This document shows positions 12,001 through 20,730 of a stretch of 64,000 nucleotides of DNA, one piece after another (position 1 is the stretch's first letter; the number at the start of each line of letters is the position of its first letter). The DNA is taken from positions 42,611,835 through 42,675,834 of the forward strand of contig CP136066.1 of the NCBI GenBank assembly GCA_032622095.1. The letters run 5' to 3'. Below the pieces are notes generated by a model. The model was not told where the DNA came from. It saw nothing but the letters and a program-made list of their open reading frames with translations, and did no database searches. Made by a program: the position numbers and the translations under genes. The stretch comes from Siphonodentalium dalli (taxonomy: Eukaryota > Mollusca > Scaphopoda > Gadilida > Siphonodentaliidae).

Positions 12001-12224
12001 TGGATCTTGTATATAGTATCTGGTTACCTTATGGATCTTGTATATAGTATCTGGTTTTGTCAATGACAAGAAGTCATTATTTCCCTGTAAACTCTTCCCA
12101 TGGTCTTTAAATTCCTCGCCCCGGAAATCTTCTTCTGTAAATCGATAATTCTGAATCATGGTGCCCATCCCACCATCAAATATCATGATCCGATTTCTCA
12201 TCGTCTCCAACAGCCGACAGGCAA
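2915..12224 (-). CDS. MTR: Methionine synthase (cobalamin-dependent), N-terminal part, 5 exons, continues off the left edge
   Basis: Minus-strand exons 12224-12028, 10789-10700, 7243-7174, 5407-5315 and 3021-2915 join in phase to about 186 codons. They match human MTR from just before the DGGMGTMIQ motif to [11 protein letters not shown], with the same order of conserved blocks ([39 protein letters not shown]). The enzyme moves the methyl group of 5-methyltetrahydrofolate via cobalamin to homocysteine; this part is the homocysteine-binding barrel. The zinc-ligand cysteines, folate, cobalamin and activation domains would lie to the left, outside the window. The first exon opens with a split codon (acceptor at 12225-12226), so an upstream start exon is expected but was not found. 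Four of ten exon edges are duplicated in tandem and one donor touches a MITE. Confidence 0.93.
2999..3206. repeat. 52-bp tandem repeat spanning an MTR splice acceptor (4 units)
   Basis: Units start at 2999, 3051, 3103 and 3155. The first unit is the start of the real MTR exon plus its acceptor. The other three carry the same minus-strand TTTCAG|CTTTTGATGAG junction. Confidence 0.9.
3205..3535. repeat. Dispersed repeat, related to 39357-39845
   Basis: Shares TTTTTTTCTGCCCGTAGTCA, GTCTAGTAATAGTCAGAAA and GCATATAAACTCATTTAATC. Confidence 0.65.
3600..4555. repeat. Tandem-like dispersed repeats ending in GACAGAC motifs
   Basis: Two near copies of AACAAAGATGAATAACT-x-TAGAAC (3688, 3855), then two of AAAAGCTCGGACAAAATTAT (4211, 4379). 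Relatives lie at 8440-8760. Typical non-coding mobile repeats of invertebrate genomes. Confidence 0.6.
4655..4789. mobile_element. Family B short element
   Basis: CAAGCCTGAGTTTAGTGTGC to ATAATCAGTCTTG, one hairpin, flanks TATTATTC/TATGATTC (7 of 8 match). Confidence 0.75.
4798..4893. repeat. Imperfect palindrome
   Basis: CAGTTTAAAGGCATC and GAATCACAAACT pair with AGTTTGTGATTC and GATGCCTTTAAACTG. Confidence 0.75.
4922..5130. mobile_element. P3-type hairpin element, degraded
   Basis: Left TTAACACTTCCATGACTGGA, diverged hairpin, CTTGACCTTGTAAGC spacer, truncated right hairpin. Confidence 0.6.
5315..5407 (-). CDS. MTR: MTR exon ([20 protein letters not shown])
   Basis: Acceptor CTTTTTCAG, donor ATCA|GTATGT, 93 nt. 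Encodes the highly conserved [20 protein letters not shown] block. Confidence 0.94.
5526..5965. mobile_element. Family B2 element (CAGACCTGAGAATATGGTGC ends)
   Basis: Two hairpins separated by the usual internal segment; ends differ from B1 but the hairpins are the same. It lies about 120 nt beyond the acceptor of MTR exon 5315-5407. Confidence 0.7.
5966..6542. other. MTR intron sequence, weak internal repeats
   Basis: Two to three diverged copies of a segment with GATCAAAGTTCGAAAA / GATAGAGTTCGAAAA and CATTCATATTTG. No coding signal. Confidence 0.5.
6543..7160. mobile_element. Family B cluster, duplicated and rearranged
   Basis: Three partial hairpins (6548, 6797, 7045 areas) with repeated internal segments; the rightmost ends CATGCTTG, 13 nt inside the MTR intron. 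Confidence 0.7.
6623..7178. repeat. Tandem duplication of MITE plus MTR splice donor
   Basis: Copy 1 (6623-6862) and copy 2 (6865-7178) both end with the same 24 bases, CATGCTTGAATAGTATCTTA plus CCAGT, spanning the donor and last exon bases. Copy 1 lacks an internal stretch bounded by CCATGCT, suggesting a later short-homology deletion. Confidence 0.75.
7174..7243 (-). CDS. MTR: MTR exon ([15 protein letters not shown]...)
   Basis: Acceptor GTATTACAG, donor ACTG|GTAAGA, 70 nt, ending phase 1. Aligns with the YRMNMCSAGVARKAA region of human MTR. A hAT-like MITE end lies about 13 nt inside the downstream intron, and the donor edge is duplicated at 6839-6862. Confidence 0.9.
7751..8009. mobile_element. 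TTAA-flanked hairpin MITE, family P3
   Basis: TTAA at 7747-7750 and 8010-8013. Left end TCATTTCATGATGGGAG, right end GTCATAGAAGGG. Two hairpins of the shared type separated by CTTACAAGGTCAAGGTAAAT. Confidence 0.8.
8440..8760. repeat. Relative of the 4150-4555 repeat
   Basis: Repeats of TGTGCCAAATT/GTTTT and CAATAACTCCACCAAA around 8461 and 8610. Confidence 0.55.
9156..9216. repeat. 21-bp-arm palindrome, 19-nt loop
   Basis: Arm ATGTTCAGATAATAAGTTCA plus A and its exact inverse. The same core occurs in the 68-bp array at 32690-33075. Confidence 0.85.
9371..9834. mobile_element. DNA element with CAGCCCTGGGAATTA ends, rich in GCCTAGGC
   Basis: Inverted ends CAGCCCTGGGAATTA and TAATTCCCAGGGCTG. 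GCCTAGGC-type palindromes occur near both ends (9388-9470, 9745-9825). CAG ends suggest hAT, but the target duplication is unclear. Confidence 0.72.
9929..10141. mobile_element. Full-length palindromic MITE, family C
   Basis: TA target duplication, CAGTAATGCTCTAATTAATC ends, almost perfect inverted repeat through the centre at CTCTCGGGGAGAG. A TA duplication suggests Tc1/mariner-type mobilisation. Confidence 0.88.
10237..10640. repeat. Dispersed repeat, inverted copy at 62690-63065
   Basis: GACCTGTATTTTGGGCTAGT and GACCTGTATTTTGTGCTAGT are two internal sub-repeats; it ends GAATGGACAGACAAATCC. Possibly Helitron-like. Confidence 0.65.
10700..10789 (-). CDS. MTR: MTR exon ([16 protein letters not shown]...)
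   Basis: Acceptor CTGTTTTAG, donor CTG|GTAATG, 90 nt, phase 0 at both ends. Encodes 30 residues ending [10 protein letters not shown]. Its acceptor edge is duplicated in the 49-bp array to the right. Confidence 0.92.
10785..11075. repeat. 49-bp tandem repeat spanning an MTR splice acceptor (about 5.8 units)
   Basis: Units start at 10785, 10834, 10883, 10932, 10981 and 11031. The first includes the real acceptor and the first bases of the exon (GATTA). Copies 2-4 are near-identical, later ones drift. Confidence 0.92.
11737..11845. mobile_element. Family C half element
   Basis: Right half only, from CCATGAGCTTTCCAATGAAT to GCATTACTG, then TA. Confidence 0.8.
11872..12057. repeat. 31-bp tandem repeat spanning an MTR splice donor (6 units)
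   Basis: Units start at 11872, 11903, 11934, 11965, 11996 and 12027. The rightmost is the true exon end plus donor; each of the others repeats about 30 exon bases followed by AAG|GTAACC or GTGACC on the minus strand. Confidence 0.92.
12028..12224 (-). CDS. MTR: MTR exon with DGGMGTMIQ motif
   Basis: Acceptor TGATTTCAG, donor AAG|GTAACC, 197 nt. Encodes [20 protein letters not shown], then [13 protein letters not shown] and [10 protein letters not shown]. Reading is also open upstream of the acceptor to an ATG at 12366, giving a non-homologous lead; use of that start is possible but less likely than splicing. The donor end is repeated in tandem (11872-12057). Confidence 0.92.
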
Positions 12225-12367
12225 CTGAAATCAGAACAAGACACGCTGTCAGGAAAAGTCCACCAAGTTGGTAATTATCCCATTGGTTGCCAGGTACTAA
12301 TTTACACCAGTTCGCAAAACTGGTATTTATTGAAATTAGTATTTTCTCACTTATGTCAAGTTCCATG

Positions 12368-12682
12368 CAAGCCAGAGTTTAGTGTGCCTGTCATTTGCAG
12401 AATGAGGTCCCCAGAGGGTGATTTCAGTGATGCTACGATGCATAGCAGGATAGCATCACCAAATTCCCCCTCTGGGGACCTCATTCTGCATGGCCTCATC
12501 TGCTATGGGAGACATAGACTAAAGATTGAAGTTCCCATTGGGAACCTCGATTATGCAATGTGTCATCTGCCAATTTGAGGATATTGAGAAACTAAACACC
12601 TAAAATTGAAATAGAATCTAAGTTTCTATAGAAATATGATATTAAATAAAGAAACTTTCCAGAGAAGATGAGGCCTAAGCAG
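12368..12682. mobile_element. Family B element, right end truncated
   Basis: CAAGCCAGAGTTTAGTGTGC start, one full hairpin, internal segment, stops at GATGAGGCCTAAGCAG. Confidence 0.75.
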
Positions 12683-12689
12683 ACTGTTT

Positions 12690-13300
12690 ACTCCTGGATG
12701 CAAGTTATCAAGTTAGAGACAATAGCTGTAAAAAACACGCTTTGGAAAGTTTCCCCAAAAGCGAAAATGTCTGACTTTACAAAAGGGCATATTGTAATCG
12801 ATAATGTATATTGGAGACTACATCGTCACTTGCCCCAACCACAATGAAACTATAACTAAACTCACAGCAGGTGATCAGACATTTGCGACACTGTGTATTG
12901 CTGGTGATTGGAGCTTCGTACCAGTTAACCCCAGTACTTAAGCTAGGCATACATCTATGTATTAAAGTTCCTAACTGGTATAGCACCGGACCGCCATGGG
13001 TGGACAAGTCCAAAGTGGTCCCATGACAGTGGTCCGGTCATTGGACTGGGCTTGACAGCAGTCCGGTCAGCATCTCTACATTCTAATGCTCCTTTCCGTT
13101 TTAGCAGCCGTAAGAAATACAGGAGAGTCTTTGATGGGGTATATCTTTTTTACAAGTAATTTAGTTCATGTTTTCACAGAAAATAGTCCCCAGGATATTA
13201 CTGTTCACCTCTCGTCGTAGTAAGTTTTCACACAAAATCAAAATCGCTCTTGATAAATTGCAACAATTTGTCACAAAACAAGTGATGTTTTTTATTTGTT
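12690..13300. other. Upstream of MTR, no gene recognised
   Basis: Contains GTGGTCC/GGTCCGGTC inverted motifs at about 12970-13060. The missing MTR start exon could lie here or further right, but I could not place it. Confidence 0.4.
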
Positions 13301-13309
13301 GAAAGTGAC

Positions 13310-13430
13310 TGGCAGCCCTCATAATTGGCTATGGCAATCAGCAATGCCGAAGCCATTTGCTGAAGCAAACTGGGCCATGGCAAAGGGGGATTGCTTTAGC
13401 AGATTGCCAAAGCATTTGCCAGACCTGGTA
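13310..13430. mobile_element. Small element related to 25157-25279
   Basis: CAGCCCTCATAATTGGCTAT, GGCAATCAGCAATGCCGAAG, AAACTGGGCCATGGC; right end not found. Confidence 0.6.
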
Positions 13431-13582
13431 AATACTAACAAGATGATAGTAAATAATAATAGATATATATATATAGATAATATACATCTCATATATATTT
13501 TGAAGACCTCTGTCTGTCTGTTTGTTTGTTTGTATGTGTGTGTAGTTTGACCAGGCGGTCGTCGTTGTCGTATTGGCGAGCC

Positions 13583-14175
13583 CGTGCGACACCCGCTTCG
13601 AGCATGCGCAGACGAGATCTCGGAAACGGGTGGAGCTATCGACTTGAAATTTGCTATGTGAATGTATCTTGCCCCGGATACGAATTTTATCGGATTGCCC
13701 AGCCTGTGCGACGCCAGCTTCACGCATGCGCAGACCAGATCTCGGAAACGGGTGGAGCTGTCGACTTGAAATTTGGTATGTGAATGTATCTTGCCCCGGA
13801 TACGACTTTTATCGGGTCGCCGAGCCCGTGCGACGCCAGCTTCGCGCATGCGCAGACCAGATCTCGGAAACGGGTGGAGCTACTAGTATCGACTTGAAAT
13901 TTGCTATGTGAATGTATCTTGCCCCGGATACAAATTTTATCGGGTCGCCGAGCCCGTGCGACGCCAGCTTCGCGCATGCGCAGACCAGATCTCGGAAACG
14001 GGTGGAGCTATCGACTTGAAATTTGTTTTTTGAATATCCCGGACAACGGATACAAATTTTATCGGGTCGCCGAGCCCGTGCGACGCCAGCTTCGCGCATG
14101 CGCAGACCAGATCTCGGAAACGGGTAGAGCTATCGACTTGAAATTTGGTTTTTGAATAGCCCGGACAACGTCGGG
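13583..14175. repeat. ~125-bp CpG-rich minisatellite, first block
   Basis: GACTTGAAATTT recurs at about 13640, 13763, 13892, 14013 and 14137. The unit contains CGCATGCGCAGACCAGATCT and GAGCCCGTGCGACGCC. GC and CpG are far above the flanks. Both strands stay open for 80-170 codons, but this reflects repeat composition, not a gene. Confidence 0.9.
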
Positions 14176-15466
14176 CTCATCGGATAGTATGTAATATAAA
14201 GAGTAGGATCGCAACTATAGCATTAGCGATTTGACGTCATATTTTTTTAATTTTGGTAACTCGAAATTCAGAAACGGTAAACACATTATCAATGGCTGCA
14301 ATCTCCAGATACATTGATATTATGACTTTTATACATCAATCTGACCGCCTGTAACTCAACATTTAGCATCGCATTGAATATTTCACCTTATGTCTTCGGA
14401 TCATGATCGCCGTGGATGGAAGTTACTGGTGTTGGGGCAAAATTGTACACATAAAACAAAAGATCCGTGGAATCTCTGCCCTTTTTTCTGCAATATTTCC
14501 AGGGTAATAACTAGAGGTCTGATGTCATGAAATCAGATATACTTCCATGGTATACATCCAATGGCTTTACTGTATGTATGTGTGTTCCTCTTCATGTGAA
14601 GGTAAACTGGTGCTTCGTGATCTGATGTTAAACTTGAATCCACCCTTCGCTGTATTGAGACAGCGGATCGGACATACACGTGTCTCATTGGATAGAGGCA
14701 ATACAAATTATTTGGAGCTGGACTGATATATATATATAGATATTTCAGAACATCATCACTACACGGAGTCGTTACTAACTCTGTAATAGAGAGTTAACTG
14801 TAATAGAGATGTAACTCAATCATAATCGTTAATGCTAGCTGAGCACTTACTTGAGAACAGCTGAGTACAATCAATTAGTGGTGCACATACATATATCTAT
14901 GGATAGTAACTCCACAGGGAAAGCACGGACACAAGTTTTGATCCCCGTGATCAGTACAGCATGTCACGTGTTCACACTTTAAAATTTCCGATACTCTGCT
15001 CCTCATAATTTCCAGGTTAGTTAAATGACATTTGTTAAGATAAAGGGAGAAAACTCTGCACGGTAAACGTCCGTTATATAATAATTAGTTAGAACTCATT
15101 AACCCCAAAATTACATGCAAACTTGCAATGTGCTACTCCTTATACTTTCAGATATTAAGGCGTTGAAAAATGGTTAAGTAATATTAATAGAGAAAAATAA
15201 TTGTAAATGGGTGGTAACTCTGTAAAGAAACCTTGAGCCGAAATCTGAATACCTTTATCTTCAGTAGACGTTAAGATCCTTACATTCGCTAGAGATTTCG
15301 CGTTCCTGCTCCCATTAGTTTCAGAGGATTTCCAATTAAATGGAAAACAGCCCCAAAAGAAAAACAATATACTTCCTTGGTTAAACCAAGAATGTATAAT
15401 AATAGGGAAAATCAGCTGAACAAAATTGTAGTTTAGAGACAGAAAATATGAAGTATGGTGATTATA

Positions 15467-15914
15467 TGTGACCCGCCATATCAAATCCAGTCGTAAGTCG
15501 GGATTTTTTTACCCTGTGCCAATGCATTCTACTATATATGCGAGTCGACCATAGGTCGCCTCGCATATATAAGAGAATGCATTGGCCTAACAATTTTTTA
15601 CAATTTTAATAATTTTTTCTTGTATTCTTTAACAATTTTATAATTTCACCCATACAGAGCCCCAGACAAACATGAGCAGACGACACTCTTCTATATGCTT
15701 CTATATATGTGTGGGGCTCCCTACAGGGTAATGGATGTTTTTTATTTTATGTCCTAAAAATTGTAAGAAACATTTATTTTAAAAAAATTGTTAGGCCAAT
15801 GCATTCTCTTATATATGCGAGGCGACCTATGGTCGACTCGCATATATAAGAGAATGCATTGGCACAGGGTGAAAAAATCCCGACTTACGACTGGATTTGA
15901 TATGGCGGGTCACA
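15467..15914. mobile_element. MITE with TGTGACCC ends (copy in unit 1)
   Basis: Same family as 1084-1521, with TA on each side and two inner hairpins. Confidence 0.85.
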
Positions 15915-16256
15915 TATGTTGTCCTGATATGTGTAGGTTGATCTCAAGTATTTGGAAGTGACACCCACCCCTTCCTCGAAATTGGGCAACAGGATTAGGA
16001 AATTGTCAACCCGGCCTAAAATGTGAACTTTGTGGGCCCAGTAACTCCGTTATTTACCAACATTTAAAAAAATATTCAGTTTTGTGATCTGCTGCTATCC
16101 TGGATTGTATGTTATAAATTTCATAATTTGGCACTTAGCATCCACTCTCTTCTGTTCGCATGCATTGGCATATCAAATGCATCCAGTTTTCAAAGGCTTT
16201 GGAGGAGTTGTGTTGACAAGTATGGGCCCAAATTTCAAACTTTGAGGGCCCAAATC

Positions 16257-16675
16257 TGTCGACTTGAAATTTGGTATGTGAATGTATCTTGCCCCGGATA
16301 CAAATTTTATCGGGTCGCCGAGCCCGTGCGACGCCAGCTTCGCGCATGCGCAGACCAGATCTCGGAAACGGGTGGAGCTACTAGTATCGACTTGAAATTT
16401 GCTATGTGAATGTATCTTGCCCCGGATACAAATTTTATCGGGTCGCCGAGCCCGTGCGACGCCAGCTTCGCGCATGCGCAGACCAGATCTCGGAAACGGG
16501 TGGAGCTATCGACTTGAAATTTGTTTTTTGAATATCCCGGACAACGGATACAAATTTTATCGGGTCGCCGAGCCCGTGCGACGCCAGCTTCGCGCATGCG
16601 CAGACCAGATCTCGGAAACGGGTAGAGCTATCGACTTGAAATTTGGTTTTTGAATAGCCCGGACAACGTCGGGCT
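16257..16675. repeat. ~125-bp CpG-rich minisatellite, second block
   Basis: Same unit as at 13.6-14.2 kb, with GACTTGAAATTT at about 16260, 16390, 16511 and 16635. It marks the start of the second 2.5-kb unit. Confidence 0.9.
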
Positions 16676-17964
16676 CATCGGATAGTATGTAATATAAAGA
16701 GTAGGATCGCAACTATAGCATTAGCGATTTGACGTCATATTTTTTTAATTTTGGTAACTCGAAATTCAGAAACGGTAAACACATTATCAATGGCTGCAAT
16801 CTCCAGATACATTGATATTATGACTTTTATACATCAATCTGACCGCCTGTAACTCAACATTTAGCATCGCATTGAATATTTCACCTTATGTCTTCGGATC
16901 ATGATCGCCGTGGATGGAAGTTACTGGTGTTGGGGCAAAATTGTACACATAAAACAAAAGATCCGTGGAATCTCTGCCCTTTTTTCTGCAATATTTCCAG
17001 GGTAATAACTAGAGGTCTGATGTCATGAAATCAGATATACTTCCATGGTATACATCCAATGGCTTTACTGTATGTATGTGTGTTCCTCTTCATGTGAAGG
17101 TAAACTGGTGCTTCGTGATCTGATGTTAAACTTGAATCCACCCTTCGCTGTATTGAGACAGCGGATCGGACATACACGTGTCTCATTGGATAGAGGCAAT
17201 ACAAATTATTTGGAGCTGGACTGATATATATATATAGATATTTCAGAACATCATCACTACACGGAGTCGTTACTAACTCTGTAATAGAGAGTTAACTGTA
17301 ATAGAGATGTAACTCAATCATAATCGTTAATGCTAGCTGAGCACTTACTTGAGAACAGCTGAGTACAATCAATTAGTGGTGCACATACATATATCTATGG
17401 ATAGTAACTCCACAGGGAAAGCACGGACACAAGTTTTGATCCCCGTGATCAGTACAGCATGTCACGTGTTCACACTTTAAAATTTCCGATACTCTGCTCC
17501 TCATAATTTCCAGGTTAGTTAAATGACATTTGTTAAGATAAAGGGAGAAAACTCTGCACGGTAAACGTCCGTTATATAATAATTAGTTAGAACTCATTAA
17601 CCCCAAAATTACATGCAAACTTGCAATGTGCTACTCCTTATACTTTCAGATATTAAGGCGTTGAAAAATGGTTAAGTAATATTAATAGAGAAAAATAATT
17701 GTAAATGGGTGGTAACTCTGTAAAGAAACCTTGAGCCGAAATCTGAATACCTTTATCTTCAGTAGACGTTAAGATCCTTACATTCGCTAGAGATTTCGCG
17801 TTCCTGCTCCCATTAGTTTCAGAGGATTTCCAATTAAATGGAAAACAGCCCCAAAAGAAAAACAATATACTTCCTTGGTTAAACCAAGAATGTATAATAA
17901 TAGGGAAAATCAGCTGAACAAAATTGTAGTTTAGAGACAGAAAATATGAAGTATGGTGATTATA

Positions 17965-18413
17965 TGTGACCCGCCATATCAAATCCAGTCGTAAGTCGGG
18001 ATTTTTTTTACCCTGTGCCAATGCATTCTACTATATATGCGAGTCAACCATAGGTCGCCTCGCATATATAAGAGAATGCATTGGCCTAACAATTTTTTAC
18101 AATTTTAATAATTTTTTCTTGTATTCTTTAACAATTTTATAATTTCACCCATACAGAGCCCCAGACAAACATGAGCAGACGACACTCTTCTATATGCTTC
18201 TATATATGTGTGGGGCTCCCTACAGGGTAATGGATGTTTTTTATTTTATGTCCTAAAAATTGTAAGAAACATTTATTTTAAAAAAATTGTTAGGCCAATG
18301 CATTCTCTTATATATGCGAGGCGACCTATGGTCGACTCGCATATATAAGAGAATGCATTGGCACAGGGTGAAAAAATCCCGACTTACGACTGGATTTGAT
18401 ATGGCGGGTCACA
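17965..18413. mobile_element. MITE with TGTGACCC ends (copy in unit 2)
   Basis: Duplicate of 15467-15914, carried by the 2.5-kb tandem duplication rather than by a new insertion. Confidence 0.85.
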
Positions 18414-18774
18414 TATGTTGTCCTGATATGTGTAGGTTGATCTCAAGTATTTGGAAGTGACACCCACCCCTGCCTCGAAATTGGGCAACAGGATTAGGAA
18501 ATTGTCAACCCGGCCTAAAATGTGAACTTTGTGGGCCCGTAACTCCGTTATTTACCAACATTTAAAAAAATATTCAGTTTTGTGATCTGCTGCTATCCTG
18601 GATTGTATGTTATAAATTTCATAATTTGGCACTTAGCATCCACTCTCTTCTGTTCGCATGCATTGGCATATCAAATGCATCCAGTTTTCAAAGGCTTTGG
18701 AGGAGTTGTGTTGACAAGTATGGGCCCAAATTTCAAACTTTGAGGGCCCAAATCTCCACTATTTTCCAACAGAT

Positions 18775-19059
18775 TCACGATCTGTTTCCAGTTTCGTCAT
18801 CAGCTTGTAGGTAACACAACACTGTTAAATATCGGAACGCGAAAGAGAGCAATATTGTTAGTACAGTAACATTTACAAGATTTTGGCAGAGATATTTGGA
18901 CATATAGCCGAAAGTGATTCCTCGAGAGCTTCGACAATTTTGCTGGGACATCCAGAGACACCGGTAACTAATTCCGTCCACGGCGATCGTGATCAGAAGA
19001 CATAATATTGCATCGCAAATTAAACCTGACATAAAGAGAACAAAAGGTGAATTATTCAA
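18775..19059 (-). other. Open frame with hydrophobic segments, unrecognised (possible old exon)
   Basis: The 94-residue minus-strand frame has two hydrophobic stretches (FMSGLICDAILCLLITIAV and VTVLTILLSFAF) separated by a basic, Cys-containing loop. I do not recognise it. Part of it (about 18935-19030) is present again, diverged and inverted, at about 14365-14452 and in the duplicate at +2498, where the frame is not kept. It may be an exon of an unknown membrane protein or part of a transposon; no flanking exons found. Confidence 0.3.
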
Positions 19060-19140
19060 TGTGATTCTAAATGTAAGTCACATGCAGTCAGATTTATAAT
19101 AGTCAGTATTACTATTTAATAGTCATAATCATTTAATTAA

Positions 19141-19371
19141 CCCTTTGAGTGCCAGGTCCGATTTTTGTATCAACCCATATACCCTGTGCCAATGCATTCT
19201 CTTATATACGCGAGTCGACCATAGGTCGCCTCGCATATATAAGAGAATGCATTGGCCTAACAATTTTTCATCATTTTTTATTATTTTTTACAATTTTTTT
19301 TATTTTTTTTAGGGCTGATTTTACAGACCGTAAATTAGGGCCGATGAGATCGGCCCCTGGCACTGAAAGGG
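19141..19371. mobile_element. TTAA-flanked hairpin MITE, family P4
   Basis: TTAA at 19137-19140 and 19372-19375. Ends CCCTTTGAGTGCCAGG and CCTGGCACTGAAAGGG. Contains the shared hairpin once, plus a small GGGCCGATGAGATCGGCCC hairpin. Confidence 0.82.
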
Positions 19372-19640
19372 TTAATATCAATGTATCTGGAGATCGATAA
19401 TGTGTTTTTCGGAATTTCGAGTCAAATAATTATAAATAAAATGATGACATCAATTCACACATCCTCTAATTACAGTCCTTGTCTTTTATTATGTATCTAT
19501 CTGTATATATTTATTATTATACCAATAACTTGATTTTTTAGGGCGTTATGGTTTATTATTACCACTTTACCGGACGTTATCTAGTATATTAACATAGTTT
19601 TCCAGGGCATTAAAACACCATAATTACCGAGGTGTGATAA

Positions 19641-19697
19641 CCGGAAGCAGGCCGCGGGCGTTAATGAAACAAATTTTCATTAACGCACGCATCCGGT
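19641..19697. repeat. Short palindrome CCGGAAGC...GTTAATGAAA
   Basis: GGGCGTTAATGAAAC faces TTTTCATTAACGCACGC. A sister copy lies at 20481-20539, so the pair brackets the 370-bp element. Confidence 0.65.
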
Positions 19698-20086
19698 TTG
19701 GGGAAAATGGTTTTGGACTCCACCTCGAATATGTATCCTATTTTCGTGTTATTATATATAGACGGCGGCCCATACAGTTCTGATCACCTGAGGGACCGCG
19801 GTCACCATGGTTATCAGAAATATTTTATCAGAAATAAGCAGATGAGAAAATAGGTTCCCAATAAACTGAATACATGTATTAAGTTTGTGAACTCTCAGTT
19901 TGGAGTGAAGGCTTGCTTCTTGGACTGAGGGGTGCAAGCGGCTCAGTTCACCCGATGTGTTCAGTTCGACAGCTGTGCAGGCATGCAACAGTCACCTTGG
20001 CGTTCTTATATATTGTATGTGAAATGGAACAAAAATGGTAAATTATTGCTTCCGTACAACTTTTGGCCTTAAATAACAGTATGTGT

Positions 20087-20456
20087 GAGTGGTAATAATA
20101 GTAATAACATGATATTATCAGGCGTTTCGCTTTTATTAACGGCCCTCCAGGAATAGCATATCACGTGTGCACACTTTCAATGTCATTCGTTACATCAGGG
20201 CCGCTAATAGGCCCTCGGGCTGTTCATCATTCATGTTGGGCCTTTAATAAAACAGTAACGCCCCCCCCCCAAAATCATGTTATTGGTACTAGTATATTAG
20301 CGGCCCGACAGGAATGATTAACAGCCTGAGAGCCTATTAGAGGCTGAGACGCAGTCGAGGGCCGCTAATAGGACCGAGGGCTGTTAATCATTCCTGGAGG
20401 GCCGTTAATAAACCAAGGCGCCTGACAAAATCATGATATTACTATTATTACCACTC
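20087..20456. mobile_element. 370-bp inverted-repeat element
   Basis: GAGTGGTAATAATAGTAATA at the left and its inverse at the right; inner TTAACGGCCCTCCAGGAAT pairs with ATTCCTGGAGGGCCGTTAA; GGGCCGCTAATAGG-type motifs repeat within. Confidence 0.7.
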
Positions 20457-20480
20457 TGTCATCTGTGTGATCCTGACTTA

Positions 20481-20539
20481 ACCGGAAACCGGTGGTGGGC
20501 GTTAATGAAACCAAAGTTTCGTTAACGCTCGCTTCCGGT
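20481..20539. repeat. Short palindrome, sister of 19641-19697
   Basis: GGGCGTTAATGAAACC faces GTTTCGTTAACGCTCGC, closed by CCGG on both sides. Confidence 0.65.
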
Positions 20540-20598
20540 CAACTTCGCCTCAATATTATAGAATCTTATCGTGCAGGTAAAATACTGTTAGTCTACTA

Positions 20599-20730
20599 GA
20601 GAAGGCCCTCTAAAGCAGTGTCTAAAGTGGTAATAATATTATTCATTAGGCCATTCAACAAAGATTCCTTGTTTCTCATCAGCGCCCGTCCCGATTTTAT
20701 CAACCGTCTCTTAATTTTTTTGTATTTTAT
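20599..20730. repeat. Dispersed repeat, inverted copy at 22050-22160
   Basis: GGCCATTCAACAAAGATTCC and TTGTTTCTCATCAG reappear inverted at 22110-22152, with an A/T stretch and GGAGTCCC next to them. Probably the ends of one larger element, about 20.6-22.2 kb. Confidence 0.5.

Larger units (their letters stand above)
13757..18754. repeat. Tandem duplication of a ~2.5-kb unit (2 copies)
   Basis: Unit 1 is about 13757-16256 and unit 2 about 16257-18754, offset 2498 bp (GACGTCAT at 14233 and 16731). Only a handful of differences were seen (13803 vs 16301 region, the GTCGACC/GTCAACC difference at about 15545, one indel near 16041). Each unit holds 125-bp minisatellite copies, unique-looking DNA and one TA-flanked MITE. 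Confidence 0.93.

Noticed and set aside
12225-12366. In-frame extension of the MTR exon to an ATG at 12366
   Set aside because: The added 48 residues resemble no methionine synthase; a good acceptor (TGATTTCAG) lies at the point where homology begins.
13319-14155. Several 85-176-codon frames on both strands in the minisatellite
   Set aside because: They repeat with the 125-bp unit, are open on both strands and have no start/splice context; composition artefact.
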